Shown here: in pieces, positions 7,378 through 13,143 of the stretch | Position numbering within the stretch: position 1 is the stretch's first letter | Layout: each line of letters begins with the position of its first letter | Assembly: GCA_040003205.1 (NCBI GenBank) | Contig: JBDUDA010000057.1 | Coordinates: forward strand, 1-13,143 | Length of the DNA: 13,143 nucleotides | Reading direction: 5' to 3' | Origin: JALYIM01 sp040003205 | GTDB lineage: Bacteria > Acidobacteriota > Terriglobia > Terriglobales > Acidobacteriaceae | The notes under the pieces: generated by a model | Seen by the model: the letters and a program-made list of their open reading frames with translations, nothing else | The model's database searches: none | What the model was told of the DNA's origin: nothing | Made by a program: the position numbers and the translations under genes

Positions 7378-8244
7378 ATGCTGCTGGTGCTCGACGTCGG
7401 TAATACAAATACGGTGCTGGGAGTGTTTTCACGCGATGGAGATGCCGCCTCGCCGCGTTCGACCAGCGCGCCCGCCGGCTATGAGCGCCTGGTTGCGAAT
7501 TGGAGAGTGTCAACGATCGCTACCCAGACAGTTGACGAATATGGAGTGCTCTTCCGCAATCTCTTCGCGATGGACAAAATTGAAGTGCAGGGCATCCATG
7601 GAATTGTGATTTCTTCGGTCGTGCCTCCGCTCGATTCGACGCTGCGCCAGGTTTGTGAGCGTTACTTTAATACCAAGCCGCTGTTTATCGAGCCCGGAAT
7701 TAAGACGGGAATGCCGGTGCGCTACGACAATCCCGCTGAAGTGGGGGCTGACCGCATTGTCAACTCGGTGGCGGCGTTCGAAAAATATGGTGGCCCGTGC
7801 GTCATCGTGGATTTCGGGACCGCCACCACTTTCGACTGCGTCACCTCAAAGGGCGAATATCAGGGAGGCGTGATTTGTCCGGGGCTGGGCATTTCTGCCG
7901 ATGCGCTATTCGAGCGCACCGCGCGCCTTCCAAGAATTGACATTCGCAAACCCGCGCACATTATCGGGACCAATACTGTGGGCAGCCTGCAGTCTGGTCT
8001 CTACTACGGATACCTGGGGTTGGTGGACGGTATCCTGAAATTGCTGCTGGGCGAACTCGGCAGCGATTGTCATGTAATCGCCACCGGGGGATTGGCCGCC
8101 CTCATCGGCGGCGGTTCGCAATATATCAAGCACGTGGACGAGTTCCTGACTCTCGAAGGCTTGCGGATTATCTGGGAGCGGAATGTTTCCAGCAAGCCAG
8201 TTCGCGACCCTGCTCTCCCCACTCAAGCGAAGACCGCCCGCTGA
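7378..8244 (+). CDS. coaX: Type III pantothenate kinase
   Basis: A 288-residue cytoplasmic kinase that phosphorylates pantothenate, the first committed step of CoA synthesis; type III enzymes are not feedback-inhibited by CoA (family knowledge). The ASKHA-fold signatures are present: 'LDVGNTN' (5-11, phosphate 1), 'GADRIVN' (123-129, containing the catalytic-type Asp125), 'VDFGTATT' (144-151, phosphate 2), 'GGVICPG' and 'IATGGLA'. It is slightly longer than the usual 255-275 residues, with a Ser/Ala/Pro-rich insertion near residues 20-35 and a loose C-terminal tail. The ATG lies 5 nt after the birA stop, and an AGGA overlapping that stop serves as a close Shine-Dalgarno, so the two are translationally linked. 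The birA-coaX pairing recurs in bacteria, as in the Bordetella birA-baf locus. Confidence 0.96.
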   Translation: MLLVLDVGNTNTVLGVFSRDGDAASPRSTSAPAGYERLVANWRVSTIATQTVDEYGVLFRNLFAMDKIEVQGIHGIVISSVVPPLDSTLRQVCERYFNTKPLFIEPGIKTGMPVRYDNPAEVGADRIVNSVAAFEKYGGPCVIVDFGTATTFDCVTSKGEYQGGVICPGLGISADALFERTARLPRIDIRKPAHIIGTNTVGSLQSGLYYGYLGLVDGILKLLLGELGSDCHVIATGGLAALIGGGSQYIKHVDEFLTLEGLRIIWERNVSSKPVRDPALPTQAKTAR

Positions 8245-8249
8245 TTTTC

Positions 8250-8960
8250 GTGGAAAACTACTTCAATTATTTCACCGAAATAGAAGAACATTTTCAGCGC
8301 CGTCGCGGAGGCATTCTTCTGCTCTCCACGCTCGACTGGGCGCTGATTGAAATCTGGAAGGATGCGGGCATCCCACTGGCGGCAGCGTTGCGCGGCATTG
8401 ATGCGGCATTCGAGCATTATGAGCAGCGTCCCACGAAGTCACGCAAGGTAAACAGTCTGGCGTACTGCGCGCAAGAAGTGCTGACCGCCGCCGAGGCCAT
8501 GAAAGAAGCCGCCGTGGGCGTAGCGGCCGAATCCTCCCGTGAAAACAGCGCGAAGGGCTTTTCGACTGCCGAGATAATTTCGTTTCTAAAACGAAATGCC
8601 GCTCAGCTAGACGGTGCGAAGCTGCCGGAGAGCGAGGGGATTTCGTGCCGTCCGCTCGCGGATGAGACTTCCAAGACGCTGCGCGAACTAGCTTCCGAAA
8701 TGGAAACTGACAAAACCTCGCCGAAGCTCGAAACTTTGGAACGCCGGCTGACGGTGATGGAAGAAAAACTTATGGCAGTGCTACTGGCAGCCACTCCAGA
8801 CGCTCAGATCGTCAATGCACGAGCCCAGGCTGACCGCGAGCTTGCACCGTATCGAAGCAAGATGGCCGGTGCGCAGATTGATCAATTGCAAAAACAGTAT
8901 CTACACAAAAAGCTGCTGGAAACCTATCGCCTTCCGCGCCTGAGCCTCTTCTATATGTAG
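8250..8960 (+). CDS. Unrecognised 236-residue protein with helical N-terminus and coiled coil
   Basis: The frame is open from 8067, but the credible start is GTG 8250 ('MENYFNYFTEIEEHFQRRRG'), 5 nt after the coaX stop, since the earlier part overlaps coaX in another frame. The N-terminal block, residues about 1-60, with 'LLLSTLDWALIEIWKDAGIPLAAALRGID' split over short helices, looks conserved: I recall similar 'LDWxLIxxWxxxGIPLxxxLRGI' blocks in uncharacterised proteins of acidobacteria and deltaproteobacteria. The middle is Ala/Ser-rich. Residues about 140-185 ('LRELASEMET', 'LETLERRLTVMEEKLMAVLLA') are likely coiled coil, and the C-terminus is basic and helical. No signal peptide, membrane helix or catalytic motif is visible. 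Its position as third gene of the birA-coaX transcript suggests co-expression, not a function. It could be a nucleic-acid or protein-binding adaptor, which is a guess. Confidence 0.8.
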   Translation: MENYFNYFTEIEEHFQRRRGGILLLSTLDWALIEIWKDAGIPLAAALRGIDAAFEHYEQRPTKSRKVNSLAYCAQEVLTAAEAMKEAAVGVAAESSRENSAKGFSTAEIISFLKRNAAQLDGAKLPESEGISCRPLADETSKTLRELASEMETDKTSPKLETLERRLTVMEEKLMAVLLAATPDAQIVNARAQADRELAPYRSKMAGAQIDQLQKQYLHKKLLETYRLPRLSLFYM

Positions 8961-9025
8961 GTCTGAAAAAGAGCTGCCATCTTAGCGATCGTGTCATTCA
9001 AGAAATCCAATCATCAAAAACACTG

Positions 9026-9140
9026 TGTCATCCCGAGCGAAGCCGAGGAACCTGCTTTTTTTTCACGCGGAAAGAGCCACAGCTGCAAAGCAGGTCTCCC
9101 GACTGCGCAAAGCATGCGCTTTGCTCCGCTCGAGATGACA
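9026..9140. repeat. Inverted-repeat element, TGTCAT..ATGACA family, copy 2
   Basis: The left arm TGTCATCCCGAGCGAAGC (from 9026) pairs with GCTCCGCTCGAGATGACA (ending 9140) with two mismatches. CCTGCTTT (9051-9058) pairs with AAAGCAGG (9087-9094). A separate palindrome, GCAAAGC-ATGC-GCTTTGC (9107-9124), sits within the right arm at the point where copy 1 simply reads GACTGCGCTC, as if a hairpin had been inserted. Confidence 0.8.
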
Positions 9141-9155
9141 AGAGTTCCTTAAATT

Positions 9156-9297
9156 TGTCATGCTGAGCGAGCCGGAGTCGCGACAGCGACGAAGATAGTC
9201 GAAGCATCTCTAGAACCTCGCCGCAGCGATGGCCATAGGGATCCTTCGACCCGCAACTTCGATTCGTGCGAATCGAAGTTGCTTCCTCAGGATGACA
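9156..9297. repeat. Inverted-repeat element, TGTCAT..ATGACA family, copy 3
   Basis: Termini are TGTCATGCTGAGCG (9156) and CCTCAGGATGACA (ending 9297). Just inside the right terminus is a perfect 14-bp hairpin with a 2-nt loop: GCAACTTCGATTCG (9253-9266) and its complement (9269-9282). A small GTCGC/GCGAC palindrome lies near the left end (9177-9190). The core shares 'AGTCGAA.CATC' and 'ATAGGG.TCCTTCG' with copy 4. Confidence 0.8.
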
Positions 9298-9333
9298 TAG
9301 CCGTTTCAGGAGTATTTCTGTTGCCAACCACCT

Positions 9334-9475
9334 TGTCATGTTGAGCGGATATCAGCCGCCGCAGGCGGCTGATAGAAGTCGAAACATCCCTATAGCCACA
9401 ATGCTGCGTGGGCGATAGGGGTCCTTCGGTGCAAGAGTCATTCGCACGCGAATGACTCTTTTACTCAGGATGACA
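9334..9475. repeat. Inverted-repeat element, TGTCAT..ATGACA family, copy 4
   Basis: Termini are TGTCATGTTGAGCGG (9334) and ACTCAGGATGACA (ending 9475). It carries two perfect hairpins. The left one is ATCAGCCGCC (9351-9360) with GGCGGCTGAT (9364-9373). The right one is AAGAGTCATTCGC (9433-9445) with its complement (9448-9460). The core matches copy 3, but neither hairpin resembles the hairpins of copies 2 and 3. Confidence 0.8.
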
Positions 9476-9500
9476 GGTCCATTCCGAATAGAATCAATCC

Positions 9501-10820
9501 TTGGAATTCACCATTGAAAAACTAGTCTATGGCGGCGAGGGACTCGCCCGCCTCCCCGCCGATGCACATGGACGCGGCAAAGCTGTCTTCGTTCCTTTCG
9601 TGCTCGAAGCGGAAAAAGTTGACGCCGCGCTTATCGAGCAGAGACCCGGATTCGCGCGCGCGAAGCTGGAATCGATTCGCCAAGCTTCCCCGCATCGCAT
9701 CGAGGCGGGGTGCCCCTATTTTCAGACTTGCGGAGGCTGTCACTACCAGCACACCGACTATCAACATCAACTCGAGATTAAGGCTGCAATCCTGCAAGAA
9801 AACTTGCGCCGGATTGCCAAGCTGGAATCTGATCAGCAGCTCACGATTCATCCTTCGCCGGAGTGGAATTACCGCAATCGCACGCGCCTGAAAATCCACG
9901 GTACCCCGCAGTTTGCGCTCGGATACTACGAGTTCGGATCGCACAAGCTTTTGCCGATCCAGCAGTGTCCCATCAGTTCGCCGCTGATTAATCGAGCGAT
10001 TGCTGCGCTGTGGCGAATGGGATCCGCTGGAGAAATTGATAGGGCAATCAACGAAGTCGAGTTGTTCGCGAATGCGGATGACACAGAATTGATGATTGAA
10101 GCGCATTGCGCGTCTTCCCCCGATCCAAGCAGCGCGGAATCGTGGGCGCAAAAATTGCAGGCTGCTTTGCACGAAGTTGTGGGGGTCGTAATATTTCAGT
10201 CGCGGCCACCCGAGCGCAAATCTGCACGGTCGGGAATCAAGCCATCCGAACCGCAGTTGCTGGGATCCTCAGGAATTACTTCGGTCAATTACAAAACCAA
10301 AAACGCGCAGTACCGGGTAAGCGCAGGGGCATTTTTCCAGACCAACAGATTTCTGACCGATCAACTAGTTCAAATAGTGACCGCTGAAAAAAGAGGACGC
10401 ACCGCTCTCGATCTCTACGCAGGTGTCGGACTATTTTCCTCTGTCCTGAATCGGGAATTTGAGCGCGTGATCGCGGTGGAATCGTCACCGACTTCTTATG
10501 CTGACCTGGTCTACAATTCGCCAGCGAATGTGAAGGGTGTGCGCGCGACAACAGAACAATACTTAAATAATGTTTCGGGAAAGCTACAGCCGGATTTCAT
10601 CGTGGTAGACCCTCCCCGCAGCGGACTGGGAGAGAAAGTTGTGGAAGCGCTTATCAGACTGAACTCGAAACGCGTTACTTATGTGTCGTGCGATCCGGCA
10701 ACGCTCGCACGTGATTTGCTCGGCTTGATGAAATCGGGATACCGCATTGAAGCAGCGCACTTGATTGACCTGTTTCCGCAGACCTATCACATCGAGAGCG
10801 TTTTCCACCTCATTCGCTAG
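9501..10820 (+). CDS. rlmD: 23S rRNA (uracil-5-)-methyltransferase, RlmD/RumA (TrmA) family
   Basis: A 439-residue SAM-dependent RNA m5U methyltransferase. The N-terminal TRAM-like segment ('MEFTIEKLVYGGEGLAR') is followed by the 4Fe-4S cysteines C71, C77, C80 ('CPYFQTCGGC') and C156 ('QQCPIS'). The C-terminal Rossmann domain has 'SAGAFFQTN', motif I 'LDLYAGVG' (303-310) and 'DPPRSGL'. It then has the catalytic nucleophile C397 in 'VSCDPATLARDL' and the general base E432 in 'HIESVFHL'. All key residues are present. The start must be the TTG at 9501: an in-frame TAG lies at 9489-9491 and no ATG or GTG intervenes; the resulting N-terminus fits the family. No good Shine-Dalgarno is seen. The family also contains RlmC and RlmCD with different target uridines, so the exact site (for example U1939) is inferred from the general architecture only. 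Confidence 0.9.
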   Translation: MEFTIEKLVYGGEGLARLPADAHGRGKAVFVPFVLEAEKVDAALIEQRPGFARAKLESIRQASPHRIEAGCPYFQTCGGCHYQHTDYQHQLEIKAAILQENLRRIAKLESDQQLTIHPSPEWNYRNRTRLKIHGTPQFALGYYEFGSHKLLPIQQCPISSPLINRAIAALWRMGSAGEIDRAINEVELFANADDTELMIEAHCASSPDPSSAESWAQKLQAALHEVVGVVIFQSRPPERKSARSGIKPSEPQLLGSSGITSVNYKTKNAQYRVSAGAFFQTNRFLTDQLVQIVTAEKRGRTALDLYAGVGLFSSVLNREFERVIAVESSPTSYADLVYNSPANVKGVRATTEQYLNNVSGKLQPDFIVVDPPRSGLGEKVVEALIRLNSKRVTYVSCDPATLARDLLGLMKSGYRIEAAHLIDLFPQTYHIESVFHLIR

Positions 10821-10839
10821 GCCAAGCTCCGTTCATGAT

Positions 10840-13143
10840 GTGATCTCGCCGCCTAATGCGCGGTCCTCCTCAGAGCTGCGGGCGGCTGGACGGCAACCCA
10901 TGCTCTGGGCTGCGCTCGCTTTCGCTGCCGGCATATTGGTCGGCCCTCACACTTGGCGGCCTCCGATTTTGTGGATGGCTGGCATTGTCGTTTTCGTCGC
11001 TGCCGGAATATATTTTGCGCGCCGGCGAATCCCCATTTCATTCGCGCTGGGATTGAGCACGCTGTTCGTCCTGGGAGCGCTTGCCATTCAACTACAGAGG
11101 CAGAGCGGTTCAATCGAATCGGCTCCGATCGCGCTGGCGGACGGGCGCGAGCTCGACATCACGGCGCACGTAATTAAAGAAGGAACTCTGCGCGACGCAA
11201 ACCTTGGTGGGATAAGCCAATCCGTTGACGTTCTTGCGGAGGATGTGCGCGACGAGAGTGTCATTGGCAGCGCCGCAACGCTCGCCATTCCGATTGGCAT
11301 TCGACTCAGCATCCACGCTAAGCAATCGGCACAGAGTCCAGCTGACCCCATGCCACTTTTTCATTACGGCGAGCGTCTGCGCATACACACCAAGCTCTAC
11401 CTGCCGCGCAATTACCGCAATCCCGGGGCATTTGATTACGCAGGATATCTCTCCGAAAGCGGCATTACGGCGCTCGCTTCCGCGAAGATTGAAAACGTTT
11501 CCGTGTTGCCGGGTTTCATCGGCAACAAGACCGAGCTCTGGCGTACTCGCATGCATCGCAAAATTATCGAGCAAGTGCACGCGCTTTGGATCCCTGCCGA
11601 CGCCGGGTTGATGGACGCCATGGTAATTGGCGAAGACAGTTTCTTGCGTCGCGCCACGCGAGTGAATTTCCAAAAATCCGGCACCTACCACGTTCTGGTG
11701 GTCTCGGGGATGAACGTCAGCATCCTCGCCTTCGTCACATTCTGGTTTCTCAAACGGCTGCGCGTCGGGGACATCCTGGCAAGCGCAATCACCGCAACAT
11801 TGATAGTTGCTTACGCCGTGCTTACCGACCTGGGCTCTCCGGTGTGGCGAGCGACGCTCATGCTGGCGATTTATCTGGGCGCACGGCTTCTTTATCGTGA
11901 GAAGTCTATGGTGAATGCCATTGGCGCGGCCGCGCTTGGCATTATGGTCTTCGATCCGCTAACTCTTTTTGGCGCCAGCTTTCAGCTTACTTTCCTATCG
12001 GTGTGGCTGGTCGCAGGAGTCGGCATTCCATTACTGGAACGCAGCACGCAGCCTTTCTCGAAGGGATTGCGAAAGTTAGACGCTCTTAATTACGATTCGG
12101 CCCTCCCGCCCCGCGTCGCTCAGTTTCGCCTCGACCTGCGGATGATCGCCGGACGCCTCAGCCGTTTCTGCGGCCCCGCAGTTGCACAGTTCTCGATTTC
12201 AGGAGTGATGCGTGTAGTCATCAGCTCTGCCGAAGTCCTTCTGATCTCCGCGATCATGCAGGTAGGACTTGCGCTGCCAATGGCCTACTACTTTCACCGG
12301 ACGACAGTCGTGGCACTACCCGCCAACGTGCTTGTGGTTCCGTTGATGGAATTGCTGATGCCCGCGGCAATTCTGGCGCTCTTCGTCAGTTACATTTCGC
12401 TGGCTTTGGCAAAGGTTCCAGCCTGGATCGCCATGTTTGCCATTCGCGGAATTGCAGGAACCGTGCACTGGCTCGGTGGCATGCGCGTGGCCGACGCTCG
12501 CGTCGCCACGCCTGATTGGACCGTGATTCTTCTAAGCTGTGTAGCGCTTGCGCTGGCACTCTATCTTTCACGCCGCCGTGCATGGCTGGCGTATGCAAGC
12601 CTTGCGCTCCTGGCTGCAACTGCATTCTGGATCGGCGCACTCCCACCTCGACCACACTTTCAGCCCGGCGCGCTGGAACTCACCGCGATCGATGTTGGAC
12701 AAGGCGACTCCATTCTTCTAATTTCCCCGCAAGGTCGCACCATGCTGGTGGATGCCGGCGGCCTTCCTTACTGGACAAACTCAGAGCTCGACATCGGAGA
12801 AGATGTCGTCTCGCCTTACCTGTGGGCAAGAGAAATCAATCATCTCGACGTTGTCGCCGTTACCCACGCGCACTCCGATCACATTGGAGGCATGGGAGCA
12901 ATCCTGACAAATTTTCATCCTCGTGAAATGTGGCTGGGAGTAAATTCTTCCAGCCCAGAGTTGCAGAAGTTACTCGACCAGGCGAAGGCGCTAGGCATCC
13001 CCGTAACTGCGCATAAAGCTGGGGACAATCTTGAGTTTGGAGGGTCTTCCATAAGAATTATGGCGCCGCCGTCAAGCGTAGAGATCAATTCCTCGCATCG
13101 CAACGACGAAGGGCACTATTACGAAGTTCGCGGCCAAGACCCG
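10840..13143 (+). CDS. comEC: ComEC/Rec2-type competence DNA channel, 3' end cut by the window
   Basis: An inner-membrane protein that passes single-stranded DNA into the cytoplasm during natural transformation. The frame is open to the window end with 768 residues visible from GTG 10840 (748 from ATG 10900). I prefer the GTG because it provides a basic cytoplasmic leader ('RAAGRQP') before the first helix; neither start has a clear Shine-Dalgarno. In order there are N-terminal helices, a DUF4131/OB-like periplasmic region (about 75-210, with 'RNPGAFDYAGYL'), the multi-helix Competence domain with its signature 'SGTYHVLVVSGMNVSILA' (280-297), and 'SPVWRATLM'. A C-terminal metallo-beta-lactamase-like domain follows, with 'AIDVGQGDSILL' and 'THAHSDHIGG' (675-684). 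It starts 19 nt after the methyltransferase stop, so the two are probably co-transcribed. The last 15 residues do not resemble the expected family motif. Confidence 0.93.
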   Translation, partial: MISPPNARSSSELRAAGRQPMLWAALAFAAGILVGPHTWRPPILWMAGIVVFVAAGIYFARRRIPISFALGLSTLFVLGALAIQLQRQSGSIESAPIALADGRELDITAHVIKEGTLRDANLGGISQSVDVLAEDVRDESVIGSAATLAIPIGIRLSIHAKQSAQSPADPMPLFHYGERLRIHTKLYLPRNYRNPGAFDYAGYLSESGITALASAKIENVSVLPGFIGNKTELWRTRMHRKIIEQVHALWIPADAGLMDAMVIGEDSFLRRATRVNFQKSGTYHVLVVSGMNVSILAFVTFWFLKRLRVGDILASAITATLIVAYAVLTDLGSPVWRATLMLAIYLGARLLYREKSMVNAIGAAALGIMVFDPLTLFGASFQLTFLSVWLVAGVGIPLLERSTQPFSKGLRKLDALNYDSALPPRVAQFRLDLRMIAGRLSRFCGPAVAQFSISGVMRVVISSAEVLLISAIMQVGLALPMAYYFHRTTVVALPANVLVVPLMELLMPAAILALFVSYISLALAKVPAWIAMFAIRGIAGTVHWLGGMRVADARVATPDWTVILLSCVALALALYLSRRRAWLAYASLALLAATAFWIGALPPRPHFQPGALELTAIDVGQGDSILLISPQGRTMLVDAGGLPYWTNSELDIGEDVVSPYLWAREINHLDVVAVTHAHSDHIGGMGAILTNFHPREMWLGVNSSSPELQKLLDQAKALGIPVTAHKAGDNLEFGGSSIRIMAPPSSVEINSSHRNDEGHYYEVRGQDP

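Larger units (their letters stand above)
8961..9500. other. 540-base intergenic region filled by three repeat elements
   Basis: No supportable gene lies here. Apart from the first 65 bases, two short spacers and the last 25 bases, the region consists of three consecutive copies of the TGTCAT..ATGACA element (9026-9140, 9156-9297, 9334-9475). The 103-codon reverse-strand frame across it is created by the repeats. The promoter for the downstream methyltransferase must lie within or between these repeats. Confidence 0.75.

Noticed and set aside
8067..8249. N-terminal extension of the unknown gene inside coaX
   Set aside because: These 61 codons are an Arg-rich alternative frame of coaX; the GTG at 8250 just after the coaX stop is the natural start.
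9028..9339. 103-codon reverse-strand frame across the repeat cluster
   Set aside because: It is created entirely by the inverted-repeat elements; its translation ('CHPEEATSIRTNRSCGSKDPYG') is the kind of low-value peptide often mis-annotated from such repeats.
9026..9475. CRISPR-like spacing of repeats
   Set aside because: The units are 115-142 bp palindromic elements with divergent sequence, not short identical direct repeats with uniform spacers, and no cas gene is present.
9522..10172. 216-codon reverse-strand frame within the methyltransferase gene
   Set aside because: The + strand frame has all Fe-S and catalytic motifs; the reverse frame is a shadow.
11110..11691. 193-codon reverse-strand frame inside comEC
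   Set aside because: It is antisense to the conserved periplasmic and Competence-domain signature region of comEC, with no recognisable features.

Overview
The window is about 13 kb of moderately GC-rich bacterial chromosome with every supported gene on the + strand. Protein content suggests an Acidobacteriota (Koribacter/Terriglobia-like) genome. The indicators are a kinase-type TolB propeller C-terminus ending in a 'VVVSNW' strand, a secreted carboxypeptidase-regulatory-like protein with an HQDPRYF tail, and intergenic 'TGTCAT..ATGACA' inverted repeats. This assignment rests on family recognition, not on a search.

Layout. (1) 1-647: the 3' end of a TolB/PD40 beta-propeller protein. (2) 734-1903: a secreted protein with a carboxypeptidase-regulatory-like (CarboxypepD_reg) beta-sandwich, TTG start behind a perfect AGGAGG. 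(3) 1904-2325: non-coding, with a nested palindromic element. (4) 2326-5109: valS. (5) 5110-5219: short gap with a hairpin. (6) 5220-6098: nadC. (7) 6099-6448: gap with one inverted-repeat element, then probably the true N-terminus of birA. (8) 6449-8960: birA, coaX and an unrecognised conserved-looking gene, with 5-nt gaps between stops and starts, almost certainly one transcript. (9) 8961-9500: no gene, three consecutive copies of the inverted-repeat element. (10) 9501-10820: a TrmA/RlmD-type 4Fe-4S RNA m5U methyltransferase. (11) 10840-13143: comEC, cut by the window end.

The middle is a housekeeping and cofactor neighbourhood: valyl-tRNA charging, NAD synthesis (NadC), biotin attachment (BirA) and CoA synthesis (CoaX). 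rRNA methylation and the DNA-uptake channel ComEC follow. These genes are ordinary.

The least explained material is intergenic. Four related elements share TGTCAT/ATGACA termini but carry unrelated, near-perfect palindromes just inside the right terminus, and one copy also inside the left. A separate cruciform-like repeat lies upstream of valS. I see no tRNA, rRNA, CRISPR array, transposase or phage gene.
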